Shown here: positions 27,811-35,854 of the stretch, in pieces
Layout of the letters: every line of letters begins with the position of its first letter
How positions within the stretch are numbered: position 1 is the stretch's first letter
From: Bacteroidota bacterium
Lineage (GTDB): Bacteria > Bacteroidota > Bacteroidia > Bacteroidales > Prolixibacteraceae
NCBI GenBank assembly: GCA_023251435.1
Contig: JAHEYU010000033.1
Coordinates: 1 to 63,975, forward strand
DNA length: 63,975 nucleotides
Direction of reading: 5' to 3'
The notes under the pieces: generated by a model
What the model saw: only the letters and a program-made list of their open reading frames with translations
Told to the model about the DNA's origin: nothing
The model's database searches: none
Made by a program: the position numbers and the translations under genes

Positions 27811-29127
27811 TTATTTTCCCTGAAACTCGAAAGCACCGATATCTGTTGACTTGCCTTTTGGTACCGGTTTCCCAAAAAAATCGAGGGTGTATTTTCCTTT
27901 TAGATTCGCTCCAGTATCAATGGCCGGACTTTTCCGTTTTAAAGAATAATCGCTTTCATTCTTTCTTTTTTCTGAAAATTGCGGATCGGTATTGTATTTT
28001 TCGGTTGGATGAAGTGTCGCACCAACATTGGGTAAACTTCCATCGGCCGACCAGTACAGATTGTTGGTATGAAAATGATCGTTTTTCCCGGTATAAACCT
28101 GTGTAACAGAATCGACCACCACAATATTGTTCCGAATGGTCACTCCACTATAATCGCATAAAAACACTGCGGGAACGATCGCATTTTTAATTTGTTTCCG
28201 GCGAAAGATGGTATTGTTTTCTATAAATGTTTCGTGTGTTGGCGCCCAAAGCATTACAAAATCCTGGTAATCGTCGCTCACATTGTAGGCAACCCGAAGA
28301 TCGTGGGTTTCTGTTTTGGCAATATCGGCAAACCAGCTCACTTCGAGAAAACCCATGTTCGAACTTGAATAATTGTGATGAATGTAAATGTCCTTTTTGG
28401 GATTCCGTCCATCGTCCAGTTCCAAAGCCCCGCCATCGGCACCAAACTCTCCGCCAACAAAATAGTAGTCTTTTATGATGTTGTATGATACTTCCTGATG
28501 GCTGTTGCCCATGTGAATGGCAATTGGTCCCCAACCGGGTGCCGAAAGCGGACGGGTATTGGCGCTGTGAAGATAGTTGTTGGTAATCAGGGCATATTCT
28601 CCGGTTGACTGAATTCCTTTTGGGCAATTCGAGAATTCGCAATTTCTGATGGTGCAATGGTTGGCTCCGAGCATGATGCGCACTGCGCCGACATCCCATA
28701 CAGCGGTGTAGGTTGAATCGTTTCCTGCAGCGGCGGCGCAATCGAAAAAGTACAAACCATCCACCACCAGATAACTTCCGGATAGACGAATGGCATTTCC
28801 ATTCAGGATGGATCTATCGGGATTGCTGAATTTTGGAGCAGCTCCGGTGCCGAAAGAGGTGAGCACAATCGGGTGATCAGGCAAGCCGGAAGCGGTAATT
28901 TCAATTCCACCCGTGAACGAAGATCCACAGGCAAAGTAAAGTGTGTCTCCTGCCTGTAAAGTGGCTGATTTTGCCTTGTAGAGGGATTTCCACGGAGCAG
29001 AAGCAGAACTTCCGGAATTGGTATCCAGACCACTCTGCGAATTAACATAGAAACCTTTTCCTGAAACAACCATTGCCGAGCTGGAAATGACCAGTACAAT
29101 AAGAAATCGTAGAAAATTATAATTCAT
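27811..29127 (-). CDS. Secreted right-handed beta-helix protein (pectate-lyase-like fold)
   Basis: A 438-residue exported protein, signal peptide 1-20, then GKGFYVNSQSGLDTNSGSSASAPWKSL, which is the usual start of secreted parallel beta-helix proteins. Later rungs contain NHCTIRNCEFSNCPKGIQ, TNNYLHSANTR and VTIRNNIVVVD, and the end DIGAFEFQGK is typical of the group. Members include polysaccharide lyases and glycosidases, but catalytic residues cannot be fixed from fold alone. The ATG at 29127 is preferred to a TTG three codons upstream. It lies in a row of minus-strand carbohydrate genes, between the GH9 gene and a predicted (alpha/alpha)6 protein. Confidence 0.8.
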   Translation of the reverse strand: MNYNFLRFLIVLVISSSAMVVSGKGFYVNSQSGLDTNSGSSASAPWKSLYKAKSATLQAGDTLYFACGSSFTGGIEITASGLPDHPIVLTSFGTGAAPKFSNPDRSILNGNAIRLSGSYLVVDGLYFFDCAAAAGNDSTYTAVWDVGAVRIMLGANHCTIRNCEFSNCPKGIQSTGEYALITNNYLHSANTRPLSAPGWGPIAIHMGNSHQEVSYNIIKDYYFVGGEFGADGGALELDDGRNPKKDIYIHHNYSSSNMGFLEVSWFADIAKTETHDLRVAYNVSDDYQDFVMLWAPTHETFIENNTIFRRKQIKNAIVPAVFLCDYSGVTIRNNIVVVDSVTQVYTGKNDHFHTNNLYWSADGSLPNVGATLHPTEKYNTDPQFSEKRKNESDYSLKRKSPAIDTGANLKGKYTLDFFGKPVPKGKSTDIGAFEFQGK

Positions 29128-29140
29128 AACAGTCAATTCT

Positions 29141-29170
29141 AATCTGTGTAAATCTGTGTCATCTGTGGTG
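29141..29170. repeat. ATCTGTG-type tandem repeat
   Basis: Three imperfect ATCTGTG units lie between the beta-helix gene and the next upstream gene (stop at 29177). This is another short degenerate tandem repeat of the kind seen in intergenic regions here. Confidence 0.55.
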
Positions 29171-29176
29171 AAAAAA

Positions 29177-31249
29177 TTATTTTTTCAGGATAAATTTCTT
29201 GCCGAAATGGTCCATAATGCGGTTGTAGGCTTCGGATGCAGCCCCATTTCCCCAGTCGTAAATGGTAAATTCACCGATCCCGATTCCATCCGAACCTGTG
29301 ACTCCGCCATGTCCGTAGTTTTCCATCATAAAGCCAAAATCTTCTTTGCCAAAGAATGTCCACACTTTTTCCCATTGTTCTTTTGTTTCAGGATTTTCCG
29401 GACAGTACATCATTTCGAACGATGCGCTCAATGCTGCCAATCCGCGCTGAGTGTATTCTTTGCGTTTCAGCACTTCGCCATATTGAATAATCAGTTCAGC
29501 AAAAAGACTTTGACGCGAATCGTTCCATTCGCCGTCAACATTCATCACGCCAAAACCGCCCAGGGCTTTCACATAAATGTACGGAGGCTGCCACGATGCC
29601 TGATACATAAGCAATTCGTCGATGGTTCTTTCGCCGTATTTCAGGAATTTCGATTCACCGGTTATCTTATAGCAATTCAGCAAAGCTTCGGCTGTCCAGT
29701 AAATCGAAAGTGTATTTTGCTTGAACTGGTTATTTCGCAGCGCCTTTTTCCCGACTAAATTGTCGCTTCCATAGCGCGAACACGACCAGTAAGTTTCAAA
29801 ATCTTCCCATTGTCCGGTCATTATAATGCGGTCGATAATGGCATTCATGGCTTTTAGAGCTGATTGGCGGTAAGCTTCGTTTTTAGTGATCTGGTACAAA
29901 TTCAGCAGAAATGAAACCGACATGGCCGACTCGGGAGATTGGTTCAGAAAATCCATTGGCTCGAGTTTATCAAGCGACAACCATCCGGGGAAAAAGCCAT
30001 CAGCAGTTTGCTTTTTGATGAGCGCATCGGCATAACTTACGGAATAATCAAGCAAACGCTGGTCGTTTTCGAGTTCCGAATACCACAAAAGCATCTGGTT
30101 GGCGGTAAAACTCATATCGAGAATATGGTAAGGAGCAACGCGCGCATTCCAGGTATAAGGGTTTCGGTTCGAGTTTCCGAAGTAATAAGTCTCCCAGCCT
30201 TTGGAACGGTTGTACTTTTTGCCTTCAATATCAACCTGATGCATTTCCGTACCGATCAGTCCGGGGAAAAAACCCTGTTTCTGCGGAAACGTCAATGCCA
30301 GCTCCTTGGTTTTTAAAGCATAACCGAGCAATTCGTTGTTATTTACCCGTTTGGCATAGCGGTATAATCCCTGGGCCGAACGGAGCGAACTAAACCAGGC
30401 CTGATTCCAAACAGAACGGAATTCCCTTTCGTTTACTTTTCCGGGATAATTGGGGCTTTGGGTCGTATTGACAATAAAAACCGGCGCACCCACTTTCTTG
30501 CCATTTAGTTCAAATTCCTGCCAAACGCTTTCTTTCCACGTATTAAATGCCCAGTTGTAGGTATGTTCCGGGTATTTTTCGATGATTTTCCGTTTAGGAA
30601 GGGTCGTTTTATATTCTTTCACTCCCTGGTTTTTCCATAGAAATGACAGCACATTTCGCCACGGATCAAACAAATCTTCCTTTTTATCGGAAACAAGTAT
30701 ATAAAAACCAAATTCAATTTTTCCTGAAGGATAAACAGCTCCGGGCTTCCTTACAAACAGCACGTGTTCCTTAACGTTTGATTGGCTCATGCCCAGTGTC
30801 AGCGTGTTTCCAACGGCGTCCATGTCCATGTACCAGTCAACCGGGTTTCCCTTTTTCATCAGTTCAAGGTCGGGAATAACTGACAGTTGCTTTTCTGCCG
30901 ATGACACCACCAATGCCGGCGAACGAAACACGTGTTGCGCAATAATGTGTTCATCGGTTGGTGTAAGATGCGGCGCCCAGTTGAAATCTGGTAAAAAAGC
31001 CGGAGTAATATTTACCTGCCAGTCGTCTTGCCGGATGGCTTCCTTCAGATTAAAAGAAACCGACACTTTCAGAATATTATCCGACACTTTGGTATATCTG
31101 ACCTGTGCCTCGTTGTTTCCCAGTTTGCCGTAATTAACCGAGCTTATATATTTGCTGAATTCGTCGGGCAAGGTGGCCTGGCTTTTAGCAGATGCATTAA
31201 AACAAAACATTATAAAGAGGGTCAGAGCCCCTAAGATTTTCATTTTCAT
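29177..31249 (-). CDS. Secreted protein with predicted (alpha/alpha)6-barrel, putative glycosidase
   Basis: A 690-residue exported protein. The ATG at 31249 gives a clear signal peptide (MKMKILGALTLFIMFCFNASA); the longer frame upstream only reads through a CACATAG repeat. An N-terminal beta-sandwich-like part (about 25-215) is followed by a helical part (about 240-680) with repeating hairpins such as NELLGYALKTKELALTF, LLDYSVSYADALIKKQ and AYRQSALKAMNAIIDRI, as in six-hairpin glycosidases. A conserved-looking GGVTGSDGIGIGEF segment lies near the C-terminus. I cannot place it in a named GH family. Its neighbours suggest a role in plant- or algal-type glycan breakdown. Confidence 0.7.
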   Translation of the reverse strand: MKMKILGALTLFIMFCFNASAKSQATLPDEFSKYISSVNYGKLGNNEAQVRYTKVSDNILKVSVSFNLKEAIRQDDWQVNITPAFLPDFNWAPHLTPTDEHIIAQHVFRSPALVVSSAEKQLSVIPDLELMKKGNPVDWYMDMDAVGNTLTLGMSQSNVKEHVLFVRKPGAVYPSGKIEFGFYILVSDKKEDLFDPWRNVLSFLWKNQGVKEYKTTLPKRKIIEKYPEHTYNWAFNTWKESVWQEFELNGKKVGAPVFIVNTTQSPNYPGKVNEREFRSVWNQAWFSSLRSAQGLYRYAKRVNNNELLGYALKTKELALTFPQKQGFFPGLIGTEMHQVDIEGKKYNRSKGWETYYFGNSNRNPYTWNARVAPYHILDMSFTANQMLLWYSELENDQRLLDYSVSYADALIKKQTADGFFPGWLSLDKLEPMDFLNQSPESAMSVSFLLNLYQITKNEAYRQSALKAMNAIIDRIIMTGQWEDFETYWSCSRYGSDNLVGKKALRNNQFKQNTLSIYWTAEALLNCYKITGESKFLKYGERTIDELLMYQASWQPPYIYVKALGGFGVMNVDGEWNDSRQSLFAELIIQYGEVLKRKEYTQRGLAALSASFEMMYCPENPETKEQWEKVWTFFGKEDFGFMMENYGHGGVTGSDGIGIGEFTIYDWGNGAASEAYNRIMDHFGKKFILKK

Positions 31250-31263
31250 TTTTTTATATTTAA

Positions 31264-31293
31264 ACCACATAGGCACATAGGACACATAGTGGT
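31264..31293. repeat. CACATAG-type tandem repeat, palindromic ends
   Basis: Three CACATAG units in 30 bp, bounded by ACCA and TGGT so that the ends can pair. It is related to the repeat at 19426-19451 and, like it, sits directly 5' of a minus-strand start codon (31249). Confidence 0.6.
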
Positions 31294-31318
31294 TGTGTTT
31301 TTGTAGGTCAATTCTATT

Positions 31319-31366
31319 CCGTCCGCAAGATTGGGAACGCCTTGTTCAGCTTCATTGCGCGGACGG
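31319..31366. repeat. 48-bp palindromic interspersed element (second copy)
   Basis: Bounded by CCGTCCGC (31319-31326) and GCGGACGG (31359-31366). In reverse complement it aligns without gaps with 22479-22526: same length, same ends, a shared GCAA after the left end and a shared CAAGGC in the middle. It lies in the gap between the (alpha/alpha)6 protein and GH172 genes. Confidence 0.65.
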
Positions 31367-31432
31367 TTTGGCATGATTTGTTTCTTTATCTACAAATATT
31401 TCGCTCCTCCGGAGCTGAAAAACAACTGTCAA

Positions 31433-33406
31433 CTACTTCTTCTCCAGATAAATCCGGTGAACCATAAATGTGTTTTTGCCCGATTTCTGTGGCTTGTCTT
31501 TGAGCGTTACCGTAATGGTATTGGTTCCTTCTTTGATGAACAGCGAGCCGATCTCTTCTTTTTCGATGAACGTGTTTTCGGCAGCAAAAGCATCTATCCG
31601 CTTGATAGGAATTTGCCGTTGGTTTATTTCAACCGGGCCGCAATCGGGCCCTTTGAAATACGATAGGTACAATTTGTACTCTCCGTTCGCGGGTACTTCC
31701 AGCTCAAATTTGGCAAAACCATCTTCAGGCGCAACGAGTTTGAAAACCTCATATTTCTTTGCTGATTTTGCATCTGTACAAAATTCGTTCGAAATGCCAG
31801 CGCCGCTGCTTAAAGCATTGATTGGAAGAAGTGCAAGCCAGTATTCCTGAAGGGTAGGGGATTTTACCTTTTCCAACAATTCTGTGGGAGGTAAATTGTT
31901 CGAAACCGGCGGCCTGTCGCAATAGTAATAGGCAACCGAAGTATAATCGACTGGAATCTGGTTTTTTTCGGGCCCATGTTCTATGGTAAGGTTGATAGAT
32001 TGTTCAAACGAAATTTTATCGGTCAGCAAAAAGCGATAACCACCTGTGTGCGCCAAAGGAATTGAATAAGCCAGGCAGCCGTGTACCGGCAAACTAAAAG
32101 CCTGATCCCACCTGTCGGCCAGCGCGTACCAGCCACCATTAAAATAATCTTCGGAACCTGTTCCGTGAAACCTCATCTCGCCATCGATGGTGCAAACATC
32201 ATCGCCTTCAAAAAAGAGGGTCATTCCGGAGTTTTGGCCTTGCGACTGCAGCGAAGTTCCCACATGATGTCCGCGTCCGGTTTTATTCAGGATTAAATAG
32301 GGTTTGCCCATTTCCGGGTTTTTCTCCCTTTTCCATTCGGCATATAATTTTCCTTCGTTCGAAGCACGTTTTACCTCGGTATAATAAACGGTTACATTCA
32401 CCGGTATTTCGGTCGATTTGTTCAGCGCATTTTTTATGAATTCGAGCTCAATGCTTGCTTTTTTATCGAAAGGCATCGGAAGGTAGGAATAATGGGTACC
32501 ATCTTTTACGCCCACCAGCAACGACTGCATGGATGGTTTGCCAAAAGCGTAGCCAAAGAAATCGGAAAGCGGACTGTTAATCGCGGCAACCGGTTCATCG
32601 TCCCAGCGGGTGCGGAAAATCAAATCTTTAAACTCACTGTTCAGCAGCAATTGAGGCGTAATTTCAACGCCAACCACCCGACCACCGCTGGTTGAGCTGA
32701 AAACAGACTTGATATCGCCGGGTTTCAACACGATACTCTTGGTCGTGGTTTTCACCTTTTCCATTAACGAAGGCATCAGTTTACCAAGATTTTCGCCGCT
32801 GTTTTTCCATACTTTCACCATCGCCGAGAGCGCTTCATCCTCTTCTTTCGAAAGAACTTTCGGGAATGACGACACCGTTTTTCCGCCTTTCAACTCCCGG
32901 TAATGAATCTGATGGAATTGCAGTCGTTTTCCCTTATATACAATTTTACACGATTTCTGGTAAGGGATTGGCAGATAGCAGTAATAGCCTCCCACTTCGT
33001 TGCCAACAACAGGTCGCAGAAACGGGTATTTTTTTCCTGAAAACAGATCGATAAACTTTAATTCGAGGCGGGGAGTTTTTTCGCCGTCGAAGAAAAATTG
33101 AATGGTATCGTCAGATGGTGTCGGTGTCCAGATTCGTTGAATCACGCCCGGACCTTTGAGTTCGGCAATTACTGAAATCCCGTTTTCTTTGCGCAGGAAC
33201 GAATACCGACCCGAGAAACCATCGTCGTTTCCGCCGGTTGTGTCGTAGCTCGAAATTTGCTTTGTAATTACTTCCTCCTGAAACTGAGGCAATAAGTCGA
33301 TTCTTGATAGTTTCAGAATCTCGTCTTTATATCCGTCGGCGGCACAAAAAAGTTGCTGCCCGATAAATAAAAGAATTAAGCCTGCTTTTAAGATTAAAGT
33401 TCTCAT
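31433..33406 (-). CDS. GH172-family (DUF2961) protein, long form
   Basis: A 657-residue exported protein with signal peptide (1-22). It carries the DUF2961/GH172 core: GFSGRYSFLRKENG, the strand GPGVIQRIWTPTPSDDTIQFFFDGE, and the family signature GTGSEDYFNGGWYALADRW followed by HGCLAYSIPLAHTGGYRF. GH172 enzymes characterised so far act on fructofuranosyl or arabinofuranosyl linkages. A C-terminal beta-sandwich (about 560-657, KLYLSYFKGPDCG...TNTITVTLKD) may bind carbohydrate. A second, shorter GH172 gene (43248) lies at the far end of the same locus. The exact linkage is not predictable here. Confidence 0.88.
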   Translation of the reverse strand: MRTLILKAGLILLFIGQQLFCAADGYKDEILKLSRIDLLPQFQEEVITKQISSYDTTGGNDDGFSGRYSFLRKENGISVIAELKGPGVIQRIWTPTPSDDTIQFFFDGEKTPRLELKFIDLFSGKKYPFLRPVVGNEVGGYYCYLPIPYQKSCKIVYKGKRLQFHQIHYRELKGGKTVSSFPKVLSKEEDEALSAMVKVWKNSGENLGKLMPSLMEKVKTTTKSIVLKPGDIKSVFSSTSGGRVVGVEITPQLLLNSEFKDLIFRTRWDDEPVAAINSPLSDFFGYAFGKPSMQSLLVGVKDGTHYSYLPMPFDKKASIELEFIKNALNKSTEIPVNVTVYYTEVKRASNEGKLYAEWKREKNPEMGKPYLILNKTGRGHHVGTSLQSQGQNSGMTLFFEGDDVCTIDGEMRFHGTGSEDYFNGGWYALADRWDQAFSLPVHGCLAYSIPLAHTGGYRFLLTDKISFEQSINLTIEHGPEKNQIPVDYTSVAYYYCDRPPVSNNLPPTELLEKVKSPTLQEYWLALLPINALSSGAGISNEFCTDAKSAKKYEVFKLVAPEDGFAKFELEVPANGEYKLYLSYFKGPDCGPVEINQRQIPIKRIDAFAAENTFIEKEEIGSLFIKEGTNTITVTLKDKPQKSGKNTFMVHRIYLEKK

Positions 33407-33429
33407 AGTATGTGTGTTAGTTGTTTATA

Positions 33430-35613
33430 TTACAAGTCGGCAGCACATCTGAAACCGATGGTGCTGCAGCGGTCGATTCCCGGATAAATTAGCAATTGTT
33501 TGGCCGCAAAATTTAAAGACTGCGGGCCGCCATCGAAATACCAGTCAGATCCTTTGGCTTTGTAAAACGAGCCGCCTTTCAGGATACAAAACCGGTTTCG
33601 GCCATCAATGTGTTCGCTTTCTGTCAGCTCCCAAACATTACCGCATAAGTCGTAGCAACCAAAAACTGATTTTCCGTTCGGATATGCTTTTACAGCGGTG
33701 GTGTCACCTGATTCTCCTGCGTTGCAGAATCCGTTTTCCAACTTTTCTCCCCACGGATATTTGTTGTTTTTGGTTCCTTGTCCGGCAAATTGCCATTCAT
33801 GTTCGGTCGGTAGCCTTTTTCCTGCCCAGGCCGCGTAAGCCCGTGCATCGTTCAGATCGACATAAACCACCGGATGATCTTCCTTTCCTACTGGAATTTT
33901 TCCATCCGGCCAATGCTTTAAAAAGTTTTGAGCCACTTTGGGCGCATATCCGGTTGCCTTCAGAAACTGATGGTACTGCGAATTGGTAACCGGAGTTTCG
34001 TCAATCAGAAAGGACGACAGATTGGCTGCTGTGGTGAATGTTTTGGTATGGTGAAGCGCCGGAGCGCCAATATTCGCAAAAGAGGAATCAATGGAACTGT
34101 AAAATCCGACCTCCCGTACCCTGAAAACTACCTCCAAAGAACCTTTAAAAGCAGGTATTTCCACCATTCCTTTCAATGGGTTTTTGGTTCGCTTTGTACT
34201 GGCAACAGGTACCGGTTTTGCCTGTATTTCAGGAAAAACAGTATTTGAACTTTGTGTTTTGTGAATTTTTGCCTGTGCCGATAAAAATTCCTGAAAATCA
34301 ACTCCAAGTGAATCTTTGGTTCCGGCGATGATACAGGCAATGCCGCGGGGAGTAATTTTTCCGGAGAGAACTGCTTTTTCCTGAATTTCGCGTGCCTGAA
34401 TTTCTTTTCCCTGAATTAAATCGAAATATGAATCACCCGCATTTATACTGATTTGCAGAATGTCGCCTTCGAGGGTGTTTCCTGATCTGTTTACAATCGT
34501 CCATAGCCTTATTTCATTGTCGTACCAAAGGTTGGCAAATACGTTTTGTTCAGGATTTCCGCCGTCCATCGGTATCCAGCCTTCGCCCGAAAACAATCGG
34601 GAATATCGTTTCTGAATGGGCGACATTGCCCGGAGTATCCACTTGTCCCTTTCGTTCCAGCCAACCCATTGCCCGAATACATTTTCCCAGATCATTATTC
34701 CGCTGCCATTCATCCAGGCAGTGTGCAGTTCTTTGGTGCGGTCTCTTTCCCACCGGCTGATACCATGCTGAATGTGTCGCCGTTCGAACCATTTGTTGCG
34801 CAATATTCCCGGAGCTTTGCTGTCGTAAAACCATTGCGCCCACGACATGTGGTGGTCGAATACATTTTCGACGGGCAAGGCCAGCTCGCTTTCCAGAACA
34901 ACACCCGGCCTGACACGATCCAGTTTTTCCCTGAATTCTTTTGCCCCCCATGCCATTGTATCCAGAAAGATTCCATCGGCATCAATTTCCTTGATGATAT
35001 TGGTAAGAGCTTCAATGTCGGATGCGTTTTCTCGCCGTGTTCCTTTGTCCCACGGATTGTAATTGATGTAAACTTTAATGCCCCGCCGATGGAATTGTGC
35101 TGATATTTTTTTGAGTTCTGAAAGTCCGCCCGGCATTTCGCGGTAAAAATCGAACTGGTTTCTGTCGTCGAGTCCAATTCGCGGATAAGCATGCCACAGC
35201 ACAACAATATCCAATCGTCCAAAGTCTTTTTCGCTTACAGAAATAAACTTTTCAACCGTATATTTTCCCTCTTTCCAATTGTAAAAGAGTTCGTCATACA
35301 TCATCAGGAAATAGCAATTGAAAGCGGAGGAAACCCAGTTAAATTCGGGGCGATCGTACAGCGATCCATCGTAGCCAAGCGTTTGTTTCGTGTCTTTTCT
35401 CCATGTATTCAGCAAGTTCCTGAATTCGGGCCACTCATCAGGATGATCGGGAGTTTTAATGATATCGGGCATGTACCGGGGCGCCTTTTCCTCTTCCGTT
35501 TCCGGCGAAAAACCGAAACGACCATCGGAAAAACCTGCCGAAAGGATAGGCGGTATAAATGCCAGTCCGATCGATTGTTGCGTTGCCTTTTTTATGAATG
35601 CCCTTCGTTTCAT
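33430..35613 (-). CDS. Tat-exported TIM-barrel-like protein fused to an FGE/SUMF1-like domain
   Basis: A 727-residue fusion. The start at 35613 gives MKRRAFIKKATQQSIGLAF, a twin-arginine-type signal. The middle part (about 80-420) looks like a glycoside-hydrolase TIM barrel: IKVYINYNPWDKGTRREN, DADGIFLDTMAWG and GVVLESELALP are barrel-strand ends with acidic residues. The C-terminal part (about 560-727) is a formylglycine-generating-enzyme-like domain (LPTEHEWQFAGQG, CGNVWEL, GGSFY, GFRCAAD). The cysteine pair that true FGEs carry just after GGS is missing, so this domain is probably a binding or structural module. It lies 23 bp upstream of the GH172 gene. Confidence 0.78.
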   Translation of the reverse strand: MKRRAFIKKATQQSIGLAFIPPILSAGFSDGRFGFSPETEEEKAPRYMPDIIKTPDHPDEWPEFRNLLNTWRKDTKQTLGYDGSLYDRPEFNWVSSAFNCYFLMMYDELFYNWKEGKYTVEKFISVSEKDFGRLDIVVLWHAYPRIGLDDRNQFDFYREMPGGLSELKKISAQFHRRGIKVYINYNPWDKGTRRENASDIEALTNIIKEIDADGIFLDTMAWGAKEFREKLDRVRPGVVLESELALPVENVFDHHMSWAQWFYDSKAPGILRNKWFERRHIQHGISRWERDRTKELHTAWMNGSGIMIWENVFGQWVGWNERDKWILRAMSPIQKRYSRLFSGEGWIPMDGGNPEQNVFANLWYDNEIRLWTIVNRSGNTLEGDILQISINAGDSYFDLIQGKEIQAREIQEKAVLSGKITPRGIACIIAGTKDSLGVDFQEFLSAQAKIHKTQSSNTVFPEIQAKPVPVASTKRTKNPLKGMVEIPAFKGSLEVVFRVREVGFYSSIDSSFANIGAPALHHTKTFTTAANLSSFLIDETPVTNSQYHQFLKATGYAPKVAQNFLKHWPDGKIPVGKEDHPVVYVDLNDARAYAAWAGKRLPTEHEWQFAGQGTKNNKYPWGEKLENGFCNAGESGDTTAVKAYPNGKSVFGCYDLCGNVWELTESEHIDGRNRFCILKGGSFYKAKGSDWYFDGGPQSLNFAAKQLLIYPGIDRCSTIGFRCAADL

Positions 35614-35721
35614 TTCCTGAATTATTATATTCTGTTTTTTCGCGGTTAAATCACTGCCTTTCCTGCGCCAACTGCGGCAGAGCCGCAAAATATCTGTAGA
35701 AAAAAGCAGATCAGAAACCAA

Positions 35722-35830
35722 CAAGGTGCAGAGCACCGTAATAGTCAACCAATCCTATGTTGCGGTGCTCTGCACCTTGCTATTGTATATCATTCTCCTT
35801 ACTACAACTATAAACGGTGCTCTGCACCTG
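35722..35830. repeat. Three copies of a GGTGC-nnn-GCACC palindromic element
   Basis: A 17-bp perfect inverted repeat (35722-35738 and 35763-35779, CAAGGTGCAGAGCACCG and its complement), plus a third copy at 35815-35830. Each unit is itself a palindrome GGTGC-AGA-GCACC. It occupies the 241-bp gap between two minus-strand carbohydrate genes and could act as a processing or attenuation site between them. It looks like a REP-type element. Confidence 0.7.
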
Positions 35831-35854
35831 TATAAATCACCATTCAAAACGACA

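Noticed and set aside
29156-29758. A 200-codon plus-strand frame opposite the (alpha/alpha)6-type gene
   Set aside because: It begins in the ATCTGTG repeat and is antisense to a protein with signal peptide and helical-hairpin repeats.
33430-35613. Reading the FGE-like domain as a true sulfatase-activating enzyme
   Set aside because: The cysteine pair required after GGS is absent, and no sulfatase gene is in the window.
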